Assembly: GCF_021764745.1 (NCBI RefSeq)
Contig: NZ_JAETXX010000010.1
Location: 1 to 64,000 of the forward strand
Direction of reading: 5' to 3'
DNA: 64,000 nucleotides
Source: Joostella atrarenae
GTDB taxonomy: Bacteria; Bacteroidota; Bacteroidia; Flavobacteriales; Flavobacteriaceae
Shown piece by piece: positions 18,643-27,954 of the stretch. Under the pieces are notes generated by a model that did no database searches, was not told where the DNA came from, and was given only the letters and a program-made list of their open reading frames with translations. Numbering within the stretch: position 1 is the stretch's first letter; each line of letters starts with the position of its first letter. Position numbers and translations under genes: made by a program.

Positions 18643-18676
18643 AAAAAAGCCCTTGAGTTTACTTTCAAGGGCTTTT
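18643..18676 (-). terminator. Terminator of pruA
   Basis: Stem AAAAGCCCTTGA / TCAAGGGCTTTT lies 22 bp past the pruA stop. Confidence 0.85.
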
Positions 18677-18697
18677 AAAATTATATGTAATGCCAAT

Positions 18698-20326
18698 TTA
18701 TTCTCCTAAGAAAGGATATCTATAATCTACTGGACTAACAAAAGTTTCTTTTATTAATCTAGGTGATACCCAGCGTAATAAATTCTGTGATGAACCAGCT
18801 TTATCATTTGTTCCTGAAGCTCTAGCTCCTCCAAATGGTTGTTGTCCTACAACAGCTCCTGTTGGCTTGTCATTGATATAGAAGTTTCCAGCAGAATTTT
18901 GTAATGCAGTTGTTGCTTCTTCAATAGTATATCTACATGCTGAGAAAACAGCACCAGTTAAACCATATTCAGAAGTTCCATCTACTAATTCTAGTGTTTC
19001 ACTCCATTTATCATCTTCATAAATATATATAGTAACAACTGGTCCGAAAAGCTCGGTAGTCATTGTTTTATATTTTGGGTCTGTAGTAACGATAACCGTT
19101 GGAGTAACAAAGTATCCTTTAGATTTATCGTATGTACCACCAGCATGAATTCTAGCGTCTTTATCTTCTTTAGCTTGATCGATATAACTAGCAAGCTTGT
19201 CAAAAGAACCTTCATGAATTACGGCAGTAATAAAGTTCTCCATATTATTAGGAGCTCCTATTTTGAAAGACTCAACGTCAGTTTTTACGTAATCTAGAAC
19301 TTCATCAGCAATAGATTTAGGTAAATAAACACGAGAAGCAGCGCTACATTTCTGTCCTTGGAACTCAAAAGCACCTCTAGAAATAGCAGTAGCTACTTGT
19401 TTTGGATTAGAAGAAGGGTGAGCAATGATAAAATCTTTACCTCCTGTTTCTCCAACAATTCTCGGGTATGTTTTATAGATGTCGATATGATTTCCAATTT
19501 TCTTCCAAATTCCTTTAAAGACATTTGTAGAACCTGTAAAGTGAATTCCAGCAAAATCTGGACTTTCAATAACAGTATTGGTAATCATTTCTGGGTCTCC
19601 ATATACAACATTAATCACACCGTCTGGTAATCCAGCTTCTTTAAATATATCTACAATTACTTTTGCAGAATATACTTGACTGTCGCTAGGCTTCCATAAA
19701 ACAACGTTCCCCATCATAGCTGCACTAGCAGGAAGATTTCCAGCAATAGCAGTAAAGTTAAAAGGAGTAATAGCGTATACAAAACCTTCAAGCGGTCTGT
19801 ATTCTACACGATTCCAAATTCCATCATCAGATTTTGGCTGATCGCTGTAGATTTTTGCCATATATTCTACGTTGAATTTCAAGAAATCGATCAACTCGCA
19901 AGCTGAATCTATCTCCGCTTGATGAATATTTTTCGATTGCGCTATCATTGTAGCAGCATTTATTTTAGCTCTGTAAGGGCCAGCGATTAAATCTGCAGCC
20001 TTTAAGAAAATTGCAGCTCGTTGTTCCCAATTTAAAGCAGCCCATTTTTTTCTAGCCTCAAGATTGTTAGCTATAGCTTTATCAATATGAGACTTTTCTG
20101 CAAGATGGTATTTACCAACTATATGCTGATGGTCGTGTGGAGGAGACAGAGGTTTGGTGTTTCCTGTTTTAATTTCTTCACTTCCAATGTAAAGTGGGAT
20201 GTCTACTGTGCTGTTAAACATTTCATCGTACTGTTTTAGTACTGATTCTCTCTCAGGAGATCCTGGAGCGTAAGTTTTAACAGGTTCGTTGATTGCCGGA
20301 GGGACATTAAAAAAGCCTTTACCCAT
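18698..20326 (-). CDS. pruA: 1-pyrroline-5-carboxylate dehydrogenase
   Basis: NAD-dependent oxidation of glutamate semialdehyde (from pyrroline-5-carboxylate) to glutamate, the second step of proline catabolism. Aldehyde dehydrogenase fold with catalytic Cys in GQKCSAASR (residue 327 from the chosen start) and general-base Glu in VGETGGKDF (293). The ATG at 20326 (MGKGFFNVP) is preferred: an in-frame ATG at 20362 lies inside the putative -7 box. The resulting 542 aa fit the stand-alone (not PutA-fused) family. No proline dehydrogenase gene is in the window. Confidence 0.96.
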   Translation of the reverse strand: MGKGFFNVPPAINEPVKTYAPGSPERESVLKQYDEMFNSTVDIPLYIGSEEIKTGNTKPLSPPHDHQHIVGKYHLAEKSHIDKAIANNLEARKKWAALNWEQRAAIFLKAADLIAGPYRAKINAATMIAQSKNIHQAEIDSACELIDFLKFNVEYMAKIYSDQPKSDDGIWNRVEYRPLEGFVYAITPFNFTAIAGNLPASAAMMGNVVLWKPSDSQVYSAKVIVDIFKEAGLPDGVINVVYGDPEMITNTVIESPDFAGIHFTGSTNVFKGIWKKIGNHIDIYKTYPRIVGETGGKDFIIAHPSSNPKQVATAISRGAFEFQGQKCSAASRVYLPKSIADEVLDYVKTDVESFKIGAPNNMENFITAVIHEGSFDKLASYIDQAKEDKDARIHAGGTYDKSKGYFVTPTVIVTTDPKYKTMTTELFGPVVTIYIYEDDKWSETLELVDGTSEYGLTGAVFSACRYTIEEATTALQNSAGNFYINDKPTGAVVGQQPFGGARASGTNDKAGSSQNLLRWVSPRLIKETFVSPVDYRYPFLGE

Positions 20327-20359
20327 ACTTTCTGTATTTATTGAATTAAATAATTTAAT

Positions 20360-20367
20360 CAAAGGTA
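20360..20367 (-). promoter_or_regulatory. Putative -7 box of the pruA promoter
   Basis: TACCTTTG on the minus strand, 33 bp upstream of the preferred pruA ATG. It overlaps the longer alternative start. Confidence 0.55.
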
Positions 20368-20416
20368 CTAAATGCAGAAGGGTTTAAAAAGTAAAATAAT
20401 GTTAAAGAATATATCC

Positions 20417-20803
20417 CTAATTAAGAGCAAAAGGAGCGCATAATTTAAATGTAGGAATAATAACTCTAAATTTTCTTGTAGAAGTGAAATTTACCATGTT
20501 GTAATGACCTCTCATAGCTCCAATTGGAGAGGTTAGTAAGCAGCCTGAAGTGTAAGTGTGTGAATCTCCAGGTTTTAAAACTGGTTTTTTCCCTATTACA
20601 CCCTCTCCGTCAACGATTTCAACGTCATTAAGCGCGTCGAATATTTGCCAGTGGCGAGAGGTAAGTTGTACAGAATCCTTGCTTTGGTTTTCAATAGTAA
20701 TCTTATACCCAAAAGCATAATGCATCTTGTAGTTCTTGAAGAATGCACCTTCAAAACTAGTCTTGACAGAAATTTTTATGCCTTTAGTTATTTGTGTAAT
20801 CAT
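20417..20803 (-). CDS. apaG: ApaG domain protein
   Basis: Small beta-sandwich protein of the ApaG/DUF525 family (128 aa, the normal length). The family core is visible: NQSKDSVQLTSRHWQI (about 38-53), then DGEGVIGKKPVLKPGDSHTYTSG (about 60-82) and GAMRGHYNM. E. coli ApaG mutants are affected in cobalt/magnesium handling, but the biochemical role is unclear. It begins 5 bp after the DUF3667 gene and so is probably the last gene of the plug protein-DUF3667-apaG unit. Confidence 0.95.
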   Translation of the reverse strand: MITQITKGIKISVKTSFEGAFFKNYKMHYAFGYKITIENQSKDSVQLTSRHWQIFDALNDVEIVDGEGVIGKKPVLKPGDSHTYTSGCLLTSPIGAMRGHYNMVNFTSTRKFRVIIPTFKLCAPFALN

Positions 20804-20808
20804 GTAAA

Positions 20809-21897
20809 TTAGTATGTGTAAATGCCTACTAGAACTATTGTTACTATTGATATTGTAGCTAAAATAAGGAAAATTGTATTAATATAAATGAATTTAACAA
20901 TTGTTTTAATTCTAGACTCTTTATAGAAACCCCTCATGGACTTGTAAAGGTAGATGAGAAAGGCGAGGAAAGCTATAATGTGTAAATCTTGATTAAATGC
21001 CCATTTTGTGATTAGGCATACTATTAGTAAAAGTGTAAATAGTGTTTGTGTATGAAAACTAAAGATTAAATGGTCTATGTATTGGTACTTTTCGAATGAG
21101 TAAATAATCCATATAAAGATCGAGTAAAATGGCAAAAAGAAGAAAATAATGAAAGGAAGTTTTGATATTAAATTAGCAAAAAAACTTCCAGGATTATGAT
21201 ATGTTTTGTGAGCACTTTTTGCAATATTAAAAGTTACTCTGTTTTCTATTGAAGGAGAAATCTTTAGTTGGGTAATAGCATTATCGTAGTTAAAATACTT
21301 ATCCCTTTGGATGTCTTCATAAAAATATTCCGTTTTTTCATACATCCTTTTTATGAAAAGCTTTTCGTTTAATTTTTCAAAAAAAACAGATGGAGGGTCC
21401 GTAGTGTTAATCTCTCGTTTTGGACTGTATTTTTTTAAAAGTGAGTCAATTGTATTTTTCTCATTTTCAGAAATCATTGTTTTCTTAAGAGAATTGACAG
21501 TATTTTCAATGAATAGGCTGTCTTTTATAATAGATTCATTTATTGTATTGTTTGCTTGGTCAAAATCGCTACTGTAACTTATCATTAAAAAGTATAAAAT
21601 AGTGATGCTAAGAAAAAACCGAAAAGGATTGGTGTAGGTTGCTCGCTTTCCATTTACGTAATCCCTTGTTATTTTTCCTGGTTTTAAAATTAATGTGGCG
21701 AGGGTTTTATGGAGCTTAGAATCGTAAGAGAAAATGCTAGATAGGAACTCTTCAATCAGATGAAATATAGAAAGCTTCTTGGAACTATTTTTTTGTCCGC
21801 AGTTAGGACAAAAAGCATCGCTCTTGTCGAGAGGCATCTCGCAATTAAGGCACTTGTTTGTTCTGTGTTTTAAAGAAGGTGCGTGTCTCTTTTCCAT
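20809..21897 (-). CDS. DUF3667-type membrane protein with N-terminal zinc ribbon
   Basis: 362 aa. A zinc-ribbon knuckle sits at the N-terminus (Cys16, Cys19, Cys30, Cys33), followed by the family stretch around residues 40-85 (LSIFHLIEEFL, then KPGKITRDYVNGKRATYTNPFR). After a hydrophobic helix comes a long charged, probably coiled region (about 115-215) and then four to five membrane segments in the last 150 residues. It is an inner-membrane protein; function is unknown. It lies between the T9SS plug-type gene and apaG with gaps of 12 and 5 bp, so cotranscription is likely. Confidence 0.85.
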   Translation of the reverse strand: MEKRHAPSLKHRTNKCLNCEMPLDKSDAFCPNCGQKNSSKKLSIFHLIEEFLSSIFSYDSKLHKTLATLILKPGKITRDYVNGKRATYTNPFRFFLSITILYFLMISYSSDFDQANNTINESIIKDSLFIENTVNSLKKTMISENEKNTIDSLLKKYSPKREINTTDPPSVFFEKLNEKLFIKRMYEKTEYFYEDIQRDKYFNYDNAITQLKISPSIENRVTFNIAKSAHKTYHNPGSFFANLISKLPFIIFFFLPFYSIFIWIIYSFEKYQYIDHLIFSFHTQTLFTLLLIVCLITKWAFNQDLHIIAFLAFLIYLYKSMRGFYKESRIKTIVKFIYINTIFLILATISIVTIVLVGIYTY

Positions 21898-21909
21898 TCA
21901 GTAAAAAAA

Positions 21910-23166
21910 CTAATTAGATATGTTGACAGAAGAAGCGCTTCCAACACCAATAACGCTATCATAAATGTCTCCAAAATCTCTATAGTATACAATGACTGTA
22001 TAGTTATTTTCCGTCTCCCAATGACTGCCGCTAATAAAGTTTAAGTCTGCAATGCCATTTTCTGAAACTTTCACATATTTATAGTTGTAAAACCCTTGCT
22101 TAAGAAGGATTGCAGTTTTTAGCGTGTTTGTTTTTGGGTCTAACTTTAGTAGGTTTTCGTCTGATAATTCGTAATTATTAAATTTCCCGTAAACGTATAT
22201 TTTATCCAATCCTATGGTGTTGTCGTAGGCTAGGCTAAAGCGTATAAAAGAGTAATCTGCTTCTCGGTTTACATCTTGATTGTCGCCATCTATTGTGCGG
22301 ATATAAAAGTCTCCGTTAATATCTGGATTATAGGTGTAAGCAAGTTCTTTTCGAGGTTCGTTTGTGTATAAATAATGATTATATCTGTTAGTGAGGTTTA
22401 CTCTTGCAATGCTGTTGTTGGCAACTCTTATTTCTTTAGTGTCAAACCAATAATACTCGTTGCCGCCTTCAAAAGAAGTTTCGATATCGTATTTGTAAAT
22501 AAGCTGGTTTTGCGACATAAATTGAGGTTTAATTCCAGTGATTACATAATTGAAATTGCTGTTCTGTAAGATGGCTACTTTAACCTCTTGTTGCGGATTA
22601 ATAATTTCGAAATCTGGAGAATTAATAAGGAACTCAAGGCGCTGTAATTTGTCAATATTTTTCATGTTTCTCGACCGTTTTGCTATAACACCAACATTAA
22701 CAGCGTCTTTGTAAACAATAAATCGGCGAGAGAAAATCAGGTTTCCAGCATTATCTTTTATTTTTAAAATATAGTTTCCGGTAACACGAAGCTTCGTCTG
22801 TTGGTTAGGGAGTGTGAGTTGGTAATTGGTGTATGGCTGAATGGTGGCTAAAGAATTATCGTATGTTATAATTCGTTGATCATCAACCCCAACTAGAAAT
22901 TGTGATTTTAGGAGTTTAGAAGGTGTCCAGTCGTAATTACAATGTTCAATTTCATAATAATAATCTTTTTCGTCAGCGTATAAATCATCAAAAGTAAGAG
23001 TGATAGTTTCTCCAACTTTTACGATAGGAAACTGGTCTCCTTCTGCGCTAGATTTAAGCACAATAGACTTGATATTTTCAGGAGGCGGCATCTCGATTTG
23101 TACTTGAGAAAAAGAGATGTTTCCTATAAAAAAAAGTATAACGAAAAGGTTATAGTTGAATTTCAT
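21910..23166 (-). CDS. Type IX secretion plug-type protein (DUF5103 family)
   Basis: Secreted/periplasmic beta-rich protein with a signal peptide (cleavage after FSQ, about residue 20). The DUF5103 pattern is plain: PPENIKSIVLK near the start, then FDDLYADEKDYYYEIEHCNYDWTPS near residues 60-85. The family includes the Plug protein that closes the periplasm-facing side of the SprA translocon in Flavobacterium johnsoniae type IX secretion. It has two Ig-like halves and 418 aa from the chosen ATG (23166). An in-frame ATG at 23196 would put 10 residues before the signal peptide and is less likely. It is divergent from nqrA. Confidence 0.85.
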   Translation of the reverse strand: MKFNYNLFVILFFIGNISFSQVQIEMPPPENIKSIVLKSSAEGDQFPIVKVGETITLTFDDLYADEKDYYYEIEHCNYDWTPSKLLKSQFLVGVDDQRIITYDNSLATIQPYTNYQLTLPNQQTKLRVTGNYILKIKDNAGNLIFSRRFIVYKDAVNVGVIAKRSRNMKNIDKLQRLEFLINSPDFEIINPQQEVKVAILQNSNFNYVITGIKPQFMSQNQLIYKYDIETSFEGGNEYYWFDTKEIRVANNSIARVNLTNRYNHYLYTNEPRKELAYTYNPDINGDFYIRTIDGDNQDVNREADYSFIRFSLAYDNTIGLDKIYVYGKFNNYELSDENLLKLDPKTNTLKTAILLKQGFYNYKYVKVSENGIADLNFISGSHWETENNYTVIVYYRDFGDIYDSVIGVGSASSVNISN

Positions 23167-23277
23167 TAGTAAAAAAATTTGAGGATAAATATACATAAAA
23201 TACCTACCAAGGCTACAATGTAGTAAGATGCTCCTTAAAAATATAGGTTTTTATTATGCGAACTATGTTTTAATTAT

Positions 23278-23285
23278 TAAATTTG
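23278..23285 (+). promoter_or_regulatory. Putative -7 box of the nqr operon
   Basis: TAAATTTG matches TAnnTTTG, 40 bp upstream of the nqrA ATG. Confidence 0.55.
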
Positions 23286-23325
23286 CACGAATTTTTGAGT
23301 TAACTAATTTCATTAGATAGATAGC

Positions 23326-24669
23326 ATGTCAAACGACATTAAGATTAGAAAAGGCTTAGATATTAAGCTGAAAGGTGAGGCGGAAAAATTAATTTCTGAT
23401 GCGCCAAGATCTAAAAACTTCGCTATTAAGCCAACTGACTTCCATGGTGTAACACCAAAGATGGTTGTTAAAGTGGGAGAGTCTGTAAAAGCTGGAGATA
23501 TTATTTTTTATTCTAAGTACAATGAGCAAGTGAAATTTGTTTCACCTGTAAGTGGTACTTTAAAAGAAGTAAAGCGAGGCGCAAAGCGAAGAATTTTAGA
23601 GGTTGTTGTAGAAGCTGATGCAGCGGATACGTACAAGGATTTTGGTTCAAAAGACATCGAAAGTATGTCTGGAGAAGAAGTTAAACAACACATCCTAGAT
23701 AGCGGGTGTTGGCCTTTTATTAAGCAAAGACCTTACGATATTGTAGCAAATCCAGATGATGCCCCTAAGGCGATTTTTATTTCAGGTTTAGCAACAGCGC
23801 CATTGGCAGCTGATGTTGAGTTTGCATTAGGAAAACGCAAAGAGGAATTCCAAATTGGATTGAATGCAATTTCAAAACTAACTACAGGGAAAACACATCT
23901 CTCGATTGATAAAAGATCGGCTTCATTTTTTAATGAGGTAAAAGGTGTGCAGATGCATAAAGTATCTGGTCCACATCCTGCGGGGAATGTTGGGGTTCAA
24001 ATACATCACATAGATCCAATAAATGCTGGAGAACGTGTTTGGGTAATTAATCCTGAAGATGTAGCTATTATTGGTTCGTTGTTTAAAACCGGAAAATTCG
24101 ATGCAACTCGTGTAGTTGCCGTAGCTGGAACAGAAGCGCCTAAAGCTCAATATTACAGGCTTAAAATAGGATCTAATGTTAAAGATGTAGTTGGTCAATT
24201 ACCTGCAAATGTTAGAATTATTAGCGGAGATGTCCTTACAGGAGATAAGATAGCTAATGATGCTTTTGTTGGGTATTATAGCAATACAATTACTTTAATT
24301 CCAGAAGGGGATAATTATAGAATGTTTGGATGGTTGCCATTTAAAGATAATAATATTCCTAGTATGTCTAAAACATCACTTTCTTGGTTATTTCCAAATA
24401 AGAAATATACGGTTAATACCAACTTAAATGGAGAAGAGAGAGCTTTAGTTGTTACTGGAGAAATGGAAAAAGTATTACCAATGGATGTATATCCTATGCA
24501 ACTTCTTAAAGAGTGTATGGTACTTAATATTGAAAAAATGGAAAACTTAGGGATTTACGAAGTAGCTCCTGAAGATTTTGCATTAGTAGATTATGTAAGT
24601 ACTTCCAAACTTGAAGCACAAGCTATTATTAGAGAAGCTTTGGATGTAATGATAAAAGAAGTTGGTTAA
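23326..24669 (+). CDS. nqrA: Na+-translocating NADH:quinone reductase subunit A
   Basis: Peripheral cytoplasmic subunit of Na+-NQR, which couples NADH oxidation by quinone to sodium export. The N-terminal Nqr signature is visible (KIRKGLDIKLKGEAE, then FHGVTPKMVVKVGESVKAGD, a barrel-sandwich/biotinyl-lipoyl-like repeat). HKVSGPHPAGNVGVQIHHI near 210-228 is strongly family-specific. The 447-aa length is normal. It is first of six genes in the canonical nqrABCDEF order, with small intergenic gaps throughout, under one promoter. Confidence 0.98.
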   Translation: MSNDIKIRKGLDIKLKGEAEKLISDAPRSKNFAIKPTDFHGVTPKMVVKVGESVKAGDIIFYSKYNEQVKFVSPVSGTLKEVKRGAKRRILEVVVEADAADTYKDFGSKDIESMSGEEVKQHILDSGCWPFIKQRPYDIVANPDDAPKAIFISGLATAPLAADVEFALGKRKEEFQIGLNAISKLTTGKTHLSIDKRSASFFNEVKGVQMHKVSGPHPAGNVGVQIHHIDPINAGERVWVINPEDVAIIGSLFKTGKFDATRVVAVAGTEAPKAQYYRLKIGSNVKDVVGQLPANVRIISGDVLTGDKIANDAFVGYYSNTITLIPEGDNYRMFGWLPFKDNNIPSMSKTSLSWLFPNKKYTVNTNLNGEERALVVTGEMEKVLPMDVYPMQLLKECMVLNIEKMENLGIYEVAPEDFALVDYVSTSKLEAQAIIREALDVMIKEVG

Positions 24670-24682
24670 TAAAAACTAAGAT

Positions 24683-25840
24683 ATGAACGCTTTAAGAAAA
24701 AAGTTAGATCAACTAAAAAAGCCTTTTAACAAAGGTGAGAAGTGGGAGAAAATGGCACCTGCTTTTAATGCATTCGATACCTTTTTGTTTGTGCCAAATC
24801 ATACAACCAAACAAGGGGCGCATATTCGTGATGCAGTAGATTTAAAAAGAACAATGATCACCGTAGTTTTAGCGCTAATACCAGCTTTAATTTACGGAAT
24901 ATATAATGCAGGTTACCAACACTTCTCTCAGTTAGGAGAAGCATTTACTTTTTGGGATGCTTTTGCTCATGGAGCATGGAAAGTATTACCAATGGTAGCT
25001 GTATCTTATATAGTAGGACTAGGAATAGAATTCGTTTTTGCTATTTACAGAGGACACGAAGTGAATGAAGGGTATTTGGTTACTGGGTTGTTAATCCCAA
25101 TGATTATGCCTGTAGATATTCCACTTTGGATGGTAGCTGTTTCTGTAGCTTTTGCAGTATTAATTGGAAAGGAAGCTTTTGGAGGTACTGGAATGAATAT
25201 TTTAAATCCAGCATTAACAGCAAGAGCATTCGCATTCTTTGCATATCCTACATTTATGTCGGGTAACAAAGTATGGGTTTCGGAAGCAACTAATGTAGAT
25301 GCTATTTCTGGAGAAACAATATTAGGAACGTTAGCTGCTGGGAAAGAAGTAGCATATAACTCATGGTCTATGTTCTCTGGAGCAATTCCAGGGTCTATTT
25401 CAGAAACATCAACACTATGGATATTAGTGGGGGCTGCAATATTGATCCTTACAGGAATTGGAAGTTGGAGAATTATGGTAGGAGGAGCAATTGGAGCTGC
25501 ATTTATGGGGTTCTTATTCAACCTTTGGAGTGCTAACGATTTGATGGCTTTTCCTTGGTATCAACAAATGCTAGTTGGAGGTTTCGCTTTCGGACTTGTG
25601 TTTATGGCTACAGATCCAGTATCGGCAGCTCAAACACTAAAAGGAAAGTGGATTTATGGAATATTGATTGGAATCTTTAGTATCATGATTCGTGTATTTA
25701 ATCCAGCATATCCAGAAGGAGTAATGTTGGCAATTTTACTGATGAATGTATTTGCTCCAACAATAGATCATTATGTTATTCAATCAAGCATCACTAGAAG
25801 AAAGAAACGTTTATCTACCGCTACGGTTAAATCAGCTTAA
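24683..25840 (+). CDS. nqrB: Na+-translocating NADH:quinone reductase subunit B
   Basis: Integral membrane subunit with a covalent FMN, riboflavin and the main sodium path. About ten hydrophobic helices, the GYLVTGLLIPMIMP segment near residue 132 and the GTGMNILNPALTARAF signature near 169 are present. The flavinylation site should be the Thr of DxxSGAT. Here it reads DAISGET near residue 213, so the acceptor Thr is kept but the preceding residue is Glu instead of Ala. ApbE encoded 6 kb downstream should attach the FMN. 385 aa, 13 bp after nqrA. Confidence 0.97.
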   Translation: MNALRKKLDQLKKPFNKGEKWEKMAPAFNAFDTFLFVPNHTTKQGAHIRDAVDLKRTMITVVLALIPALIYGIYNAGYQHFSQLGEAFTFWDAFAHGAWKVLPMVAVSYIVGLGIEFVFAIYRGHEVNEGYLVTGLLIPMIMPVDIPLWMVAVSVAFAVLIGKEAFGGTGMNILNPALTARAFAFFAYPTFMSGNKVWVSEATNVDAISGETILGTLAAGKEVAYNSWSMFSGAIPGSISETSTLWILVGAAILILTGIGSWRIMVGGAIGAAFMGFLFNLWSANDLMAFPWYQQMLVGGFAFGLVFMATDPVSAAQTLKGKWIYGILIGIFSIMIRVFNPAYPEGVMLAILLMNVFAPTIDHYVIQSSITRRKKRLSTATVKSA

Positions 25841-25842
25841 TT

Positions 25843-26565
25843 ATGAATAGAGATAGTAACGCATATACTTTTATATTCGCAGGAATTATGGTTGTTATTG
25901 TTGCTTCGGCTTTGGCCTTTGCTGCAACATCTTTACAGCCTATTCAAGCTAAGAATATAAAAATCGAAAAAATGCAAAACATTCTTGCTACTATTGGTAT
26001 CGAAGCTTCTAAAGAAGAGGCAGAAGAAACATACCATAAGTATATTAAAGAAGAGATTGCATTAGATAACAAAGGTGAAGTTAAAACAGATGTGGAAGCA
26101 TTTAAAATTGACTTAGCCAAAGAGGTTAAAAAAGACGAAGACAAACAGCGTTTTCCGTTGTATGTTGCAGATGTTGAAGGAGAGAAATATTATGTTATTC
26201 CACTTAGAGGTGCCGGACTATGGGACGCTATTTGGGGATATGTATCTTTAGAATCAGACATCAATACAGTAAAAGGAGCAGTTTTTGATCATAAAGGGGA
26301 AACTCCTGGACTTGGTGCAGAAATTACACAAGCTTGGTTTCAAAAGAGATTTGAGGAAGAAAAGATTTATGATGAGTCTGGTAACTTCGTTGGAATCACT
26401 GTACAGAAAGGATATTCTGGAGGTAATGACAAGGATGATAATGCTGTAGATGCTATTTCCGGAGCAACAATTACTGGAGATGGTGTTACGCAAATGATCC
26501 AAAAAAGGTTAAAGTATTACCTTTCTTATCTTAAAAAAGAGAATTCTAAAGTAGCTTTAAAATAA
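25843..26565 (+). CDS. nqrC: Na+-translocating NADH:quinone reductase subunit C
   Basis: One N-terminal membrane helix (about 9-31) and an extracytoplasmic FMN-binding domain. The flavinylation motif [10 protein letters not shown] near residue 206 is canonical, with FMN attached to Thr by Apb[15 protein letters not shown] and [10 protein letters not shown] are further family motifs. 240 aa, 2 bp after nqrB (translational coupling likely). Confidence 0.98.
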   Translation: MNRDSNAYTFIFAGIMVVIVASALAFAATSLQPIQAKNIKIEKMQNILATIGIEASKEEAEETYHKYIKEEIALDNKGEVKTDVEAFKIDLAKEVKKDEDKQRFPLYVADVEGEKYYVIPLRGAGLWDAIWGYVSLESDINTVKGAVFDHKGETPGLGAEITQAWFQKRFEEEKIYDESGNFVGITVQKGYSGGNDKDDNAVDAISGATITGDGVTQMIQKRLKYYLSYLKKENSKVALK

Positions 26566-26567
26566 TT

Positions 26568-27293
26568 ATGATGGCTGATACTAAAAACAAAAAAGAGAAA
26601 TCACCTGTGGTGCTTTTTGTAGCTGAAGAAAAAGAGCCACTTTTCTCTAAGAAAAACAGAAAATTATTATCGGATCCTTTAAATGATAATAACCCGATTA
26701 CTGTTCAGGTATTGGGAATTTGTTCTGCACTAGCAATTACGGTTCAATTAAAACCATCTATTGTAATGGCAATTGCCGTTATGGTGGTAATGGCTTGTAG
26801 TAACGTTATCGTTTCTTTAATTAGAAATCTAATTCCAAATCGTATTCGTATTATCGTTCAGTTGGTAATTGTTGCGGCTTTGGTAATTTTGGTAAACGAG
26901 GTGCTTAAAGCATATGCTTACGATGTGAGTAAAGAACTTTCGGTATTCGTAGGACTTATTATAACCAACTGTATTGTAATGGGACGTTTAGAAGCTTTCG
27001 CTTTAGCAAACAAACCATGGAGATCATTCTTAGATGGAATAGGGAATGCAGCAGGTTACGGTTTAATTCTTATTATCGTTGCTTTTTTCCGTGAGCTATT
27101 AGGGTCAGGAAAATTATTAGGATTTGAAGTTCTAGGACATAAAGGAGCTACAGTAGCAGAATCTACAGGATTATATGCTATGGGGTATGAAAACAACGGA
27201 TTGATGTTGTTATCTCCAGCGGCTCTATTAGTAGTAGGGGTGATCATCTGGATCCAACGTTCTAGAAATAGAGAACTAATCGAAAAAAATTAA
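26568..27293 (+). CDS. nqrD: Na+-translocating NADH:quinone reductase subunit D
   Basis: Hydrophobic NqrDE/RnfAE subunit with six predicted helices; with NqrE it forms the membrane Fe-S site. [22 protein letters not shown] near residue 35 and GRLEAFA near 140 are family marks. There is a soluble Lys-rich N-terminal extension of about 30 residues. It starts 2 bp after nqrC. Tandem ATG codons (26568 and 26571) make the exact first residue uncertain. Confidence 0.97.
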   Translation: MMADTKNKKEKSPVVLFVAEEKEPLFSKKNRKLLSDPLNDNNPITVQVLGICSALAITVQLKPSIVMAIAVMVVMACSNVIVSLIRNLIPNRIRIIVQLVIVAALVILVNEVLKAYAYDVSKELSVFVGLIITNCIVMGRLEAFALANKPWRSFLDGIGNAAGYGLILIIVAFFRELLGSGKLLGFEVLGHKGATVAESTGLYAMGYENNGLMLLSPAALLVVGVIIWIQRSRNRELIEKN

Positions 27294-27320
27294 GTAGCAC
27301 GCTTATCAAAAAATAATAAA

Positions 27321-27935
27321 ATGGAATACGTAAACCTTTTTGTAAGAAGTATTTTTATTGAGAACATGATTTTCGCCTATTTCTTGGGGATGTGTTCTTA
27401 TCTAGCGGTTTCTAAAACAGTAAAAACTGCAGTAGGTTTAGGAGCTGCTGTAATTTTCGTTTTAGCAATCACAGTACCAATAAACTTCTTGTTAGATAAC
27501 TATTTATTAAAACCTGGAGCTTTAACTTGGTTAAGTCCAGAATATGCAAATATCGACTTGAGTTTCTTAAGTTTTATCATGTTTATTGCGGTAATCGCAT
27601 CCATGGTACAGTTAGTAGAGATGATTGTAGAGAAATTTGCACCAGCACTTTATGGAGCCCTAGGTATTTTCTTACCACTTATTGCGGTAAACTGTGCAAT
27701 CCTTGGAGGTTCTTTATTTATGCAACAGAAAGATTTCGGAGGAGTATCCGAAGCTGCTGTTTATGGATTAGGTTCTGGAGTGGGTTGGTTCTTGGCAATT
27801 CTTGCAATTGCTGCAATTAGAGAGAAAATAACATACTCAAATGTTCCAGCTCCATTAAGAGGATTAGGAATTACTTTTATCATAACAGGACTTATGGCAC
27901 TTGGTTTCATGAGTTTTATGGGAATTAAATTATAA
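27321..27935 (+). CDS. nqrE: Na+-translocating NADH:quinone reductase subunit E
   Basis: Six-helix partner of NqrD. The Cys in [11 protein letters not shown] near residue 25 and the Cys in [12 protein letters not shown] near 120 are the pair that ligates the intramembrane Fe-S centre in this family. 204 aa, normal length, 27 bp after nqrD. Confidence 0.97.
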   Translation: MEYVNLFVRSIFIENMIFAYFLGMCSYLAVSKTVKTAVGLGAAVIFVLAITVPINFLLDNYLLKPGALTWLSPEYANIDLSFLSFIMFIAVIASMVQLVEMIVEKFAPALYGALGIFLPLIAVNCAILGGSLFMQQKDFGGVSEAAVYGLGSGVGWFLAILAIAAIREKITYSNVPAPLRGLGITFIITGLMALGFMSFMGIKL

Positions 27936-27954
27936 ATCTTATTAGTAAAAGCAT

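Noticed and set aside
25045-25521. 158-codon reverse frame inside nqrB
   Set aside because: Antisense to nqrB; Pro/Ile-rich shadow produced by codon bias.
27527-27820. 97-codon frame inside nqrE
   Set aside because: Overlaps nqrE entirely in another frame, with Cys/Trp-rich unlikely composition: a shadow of the real gene.
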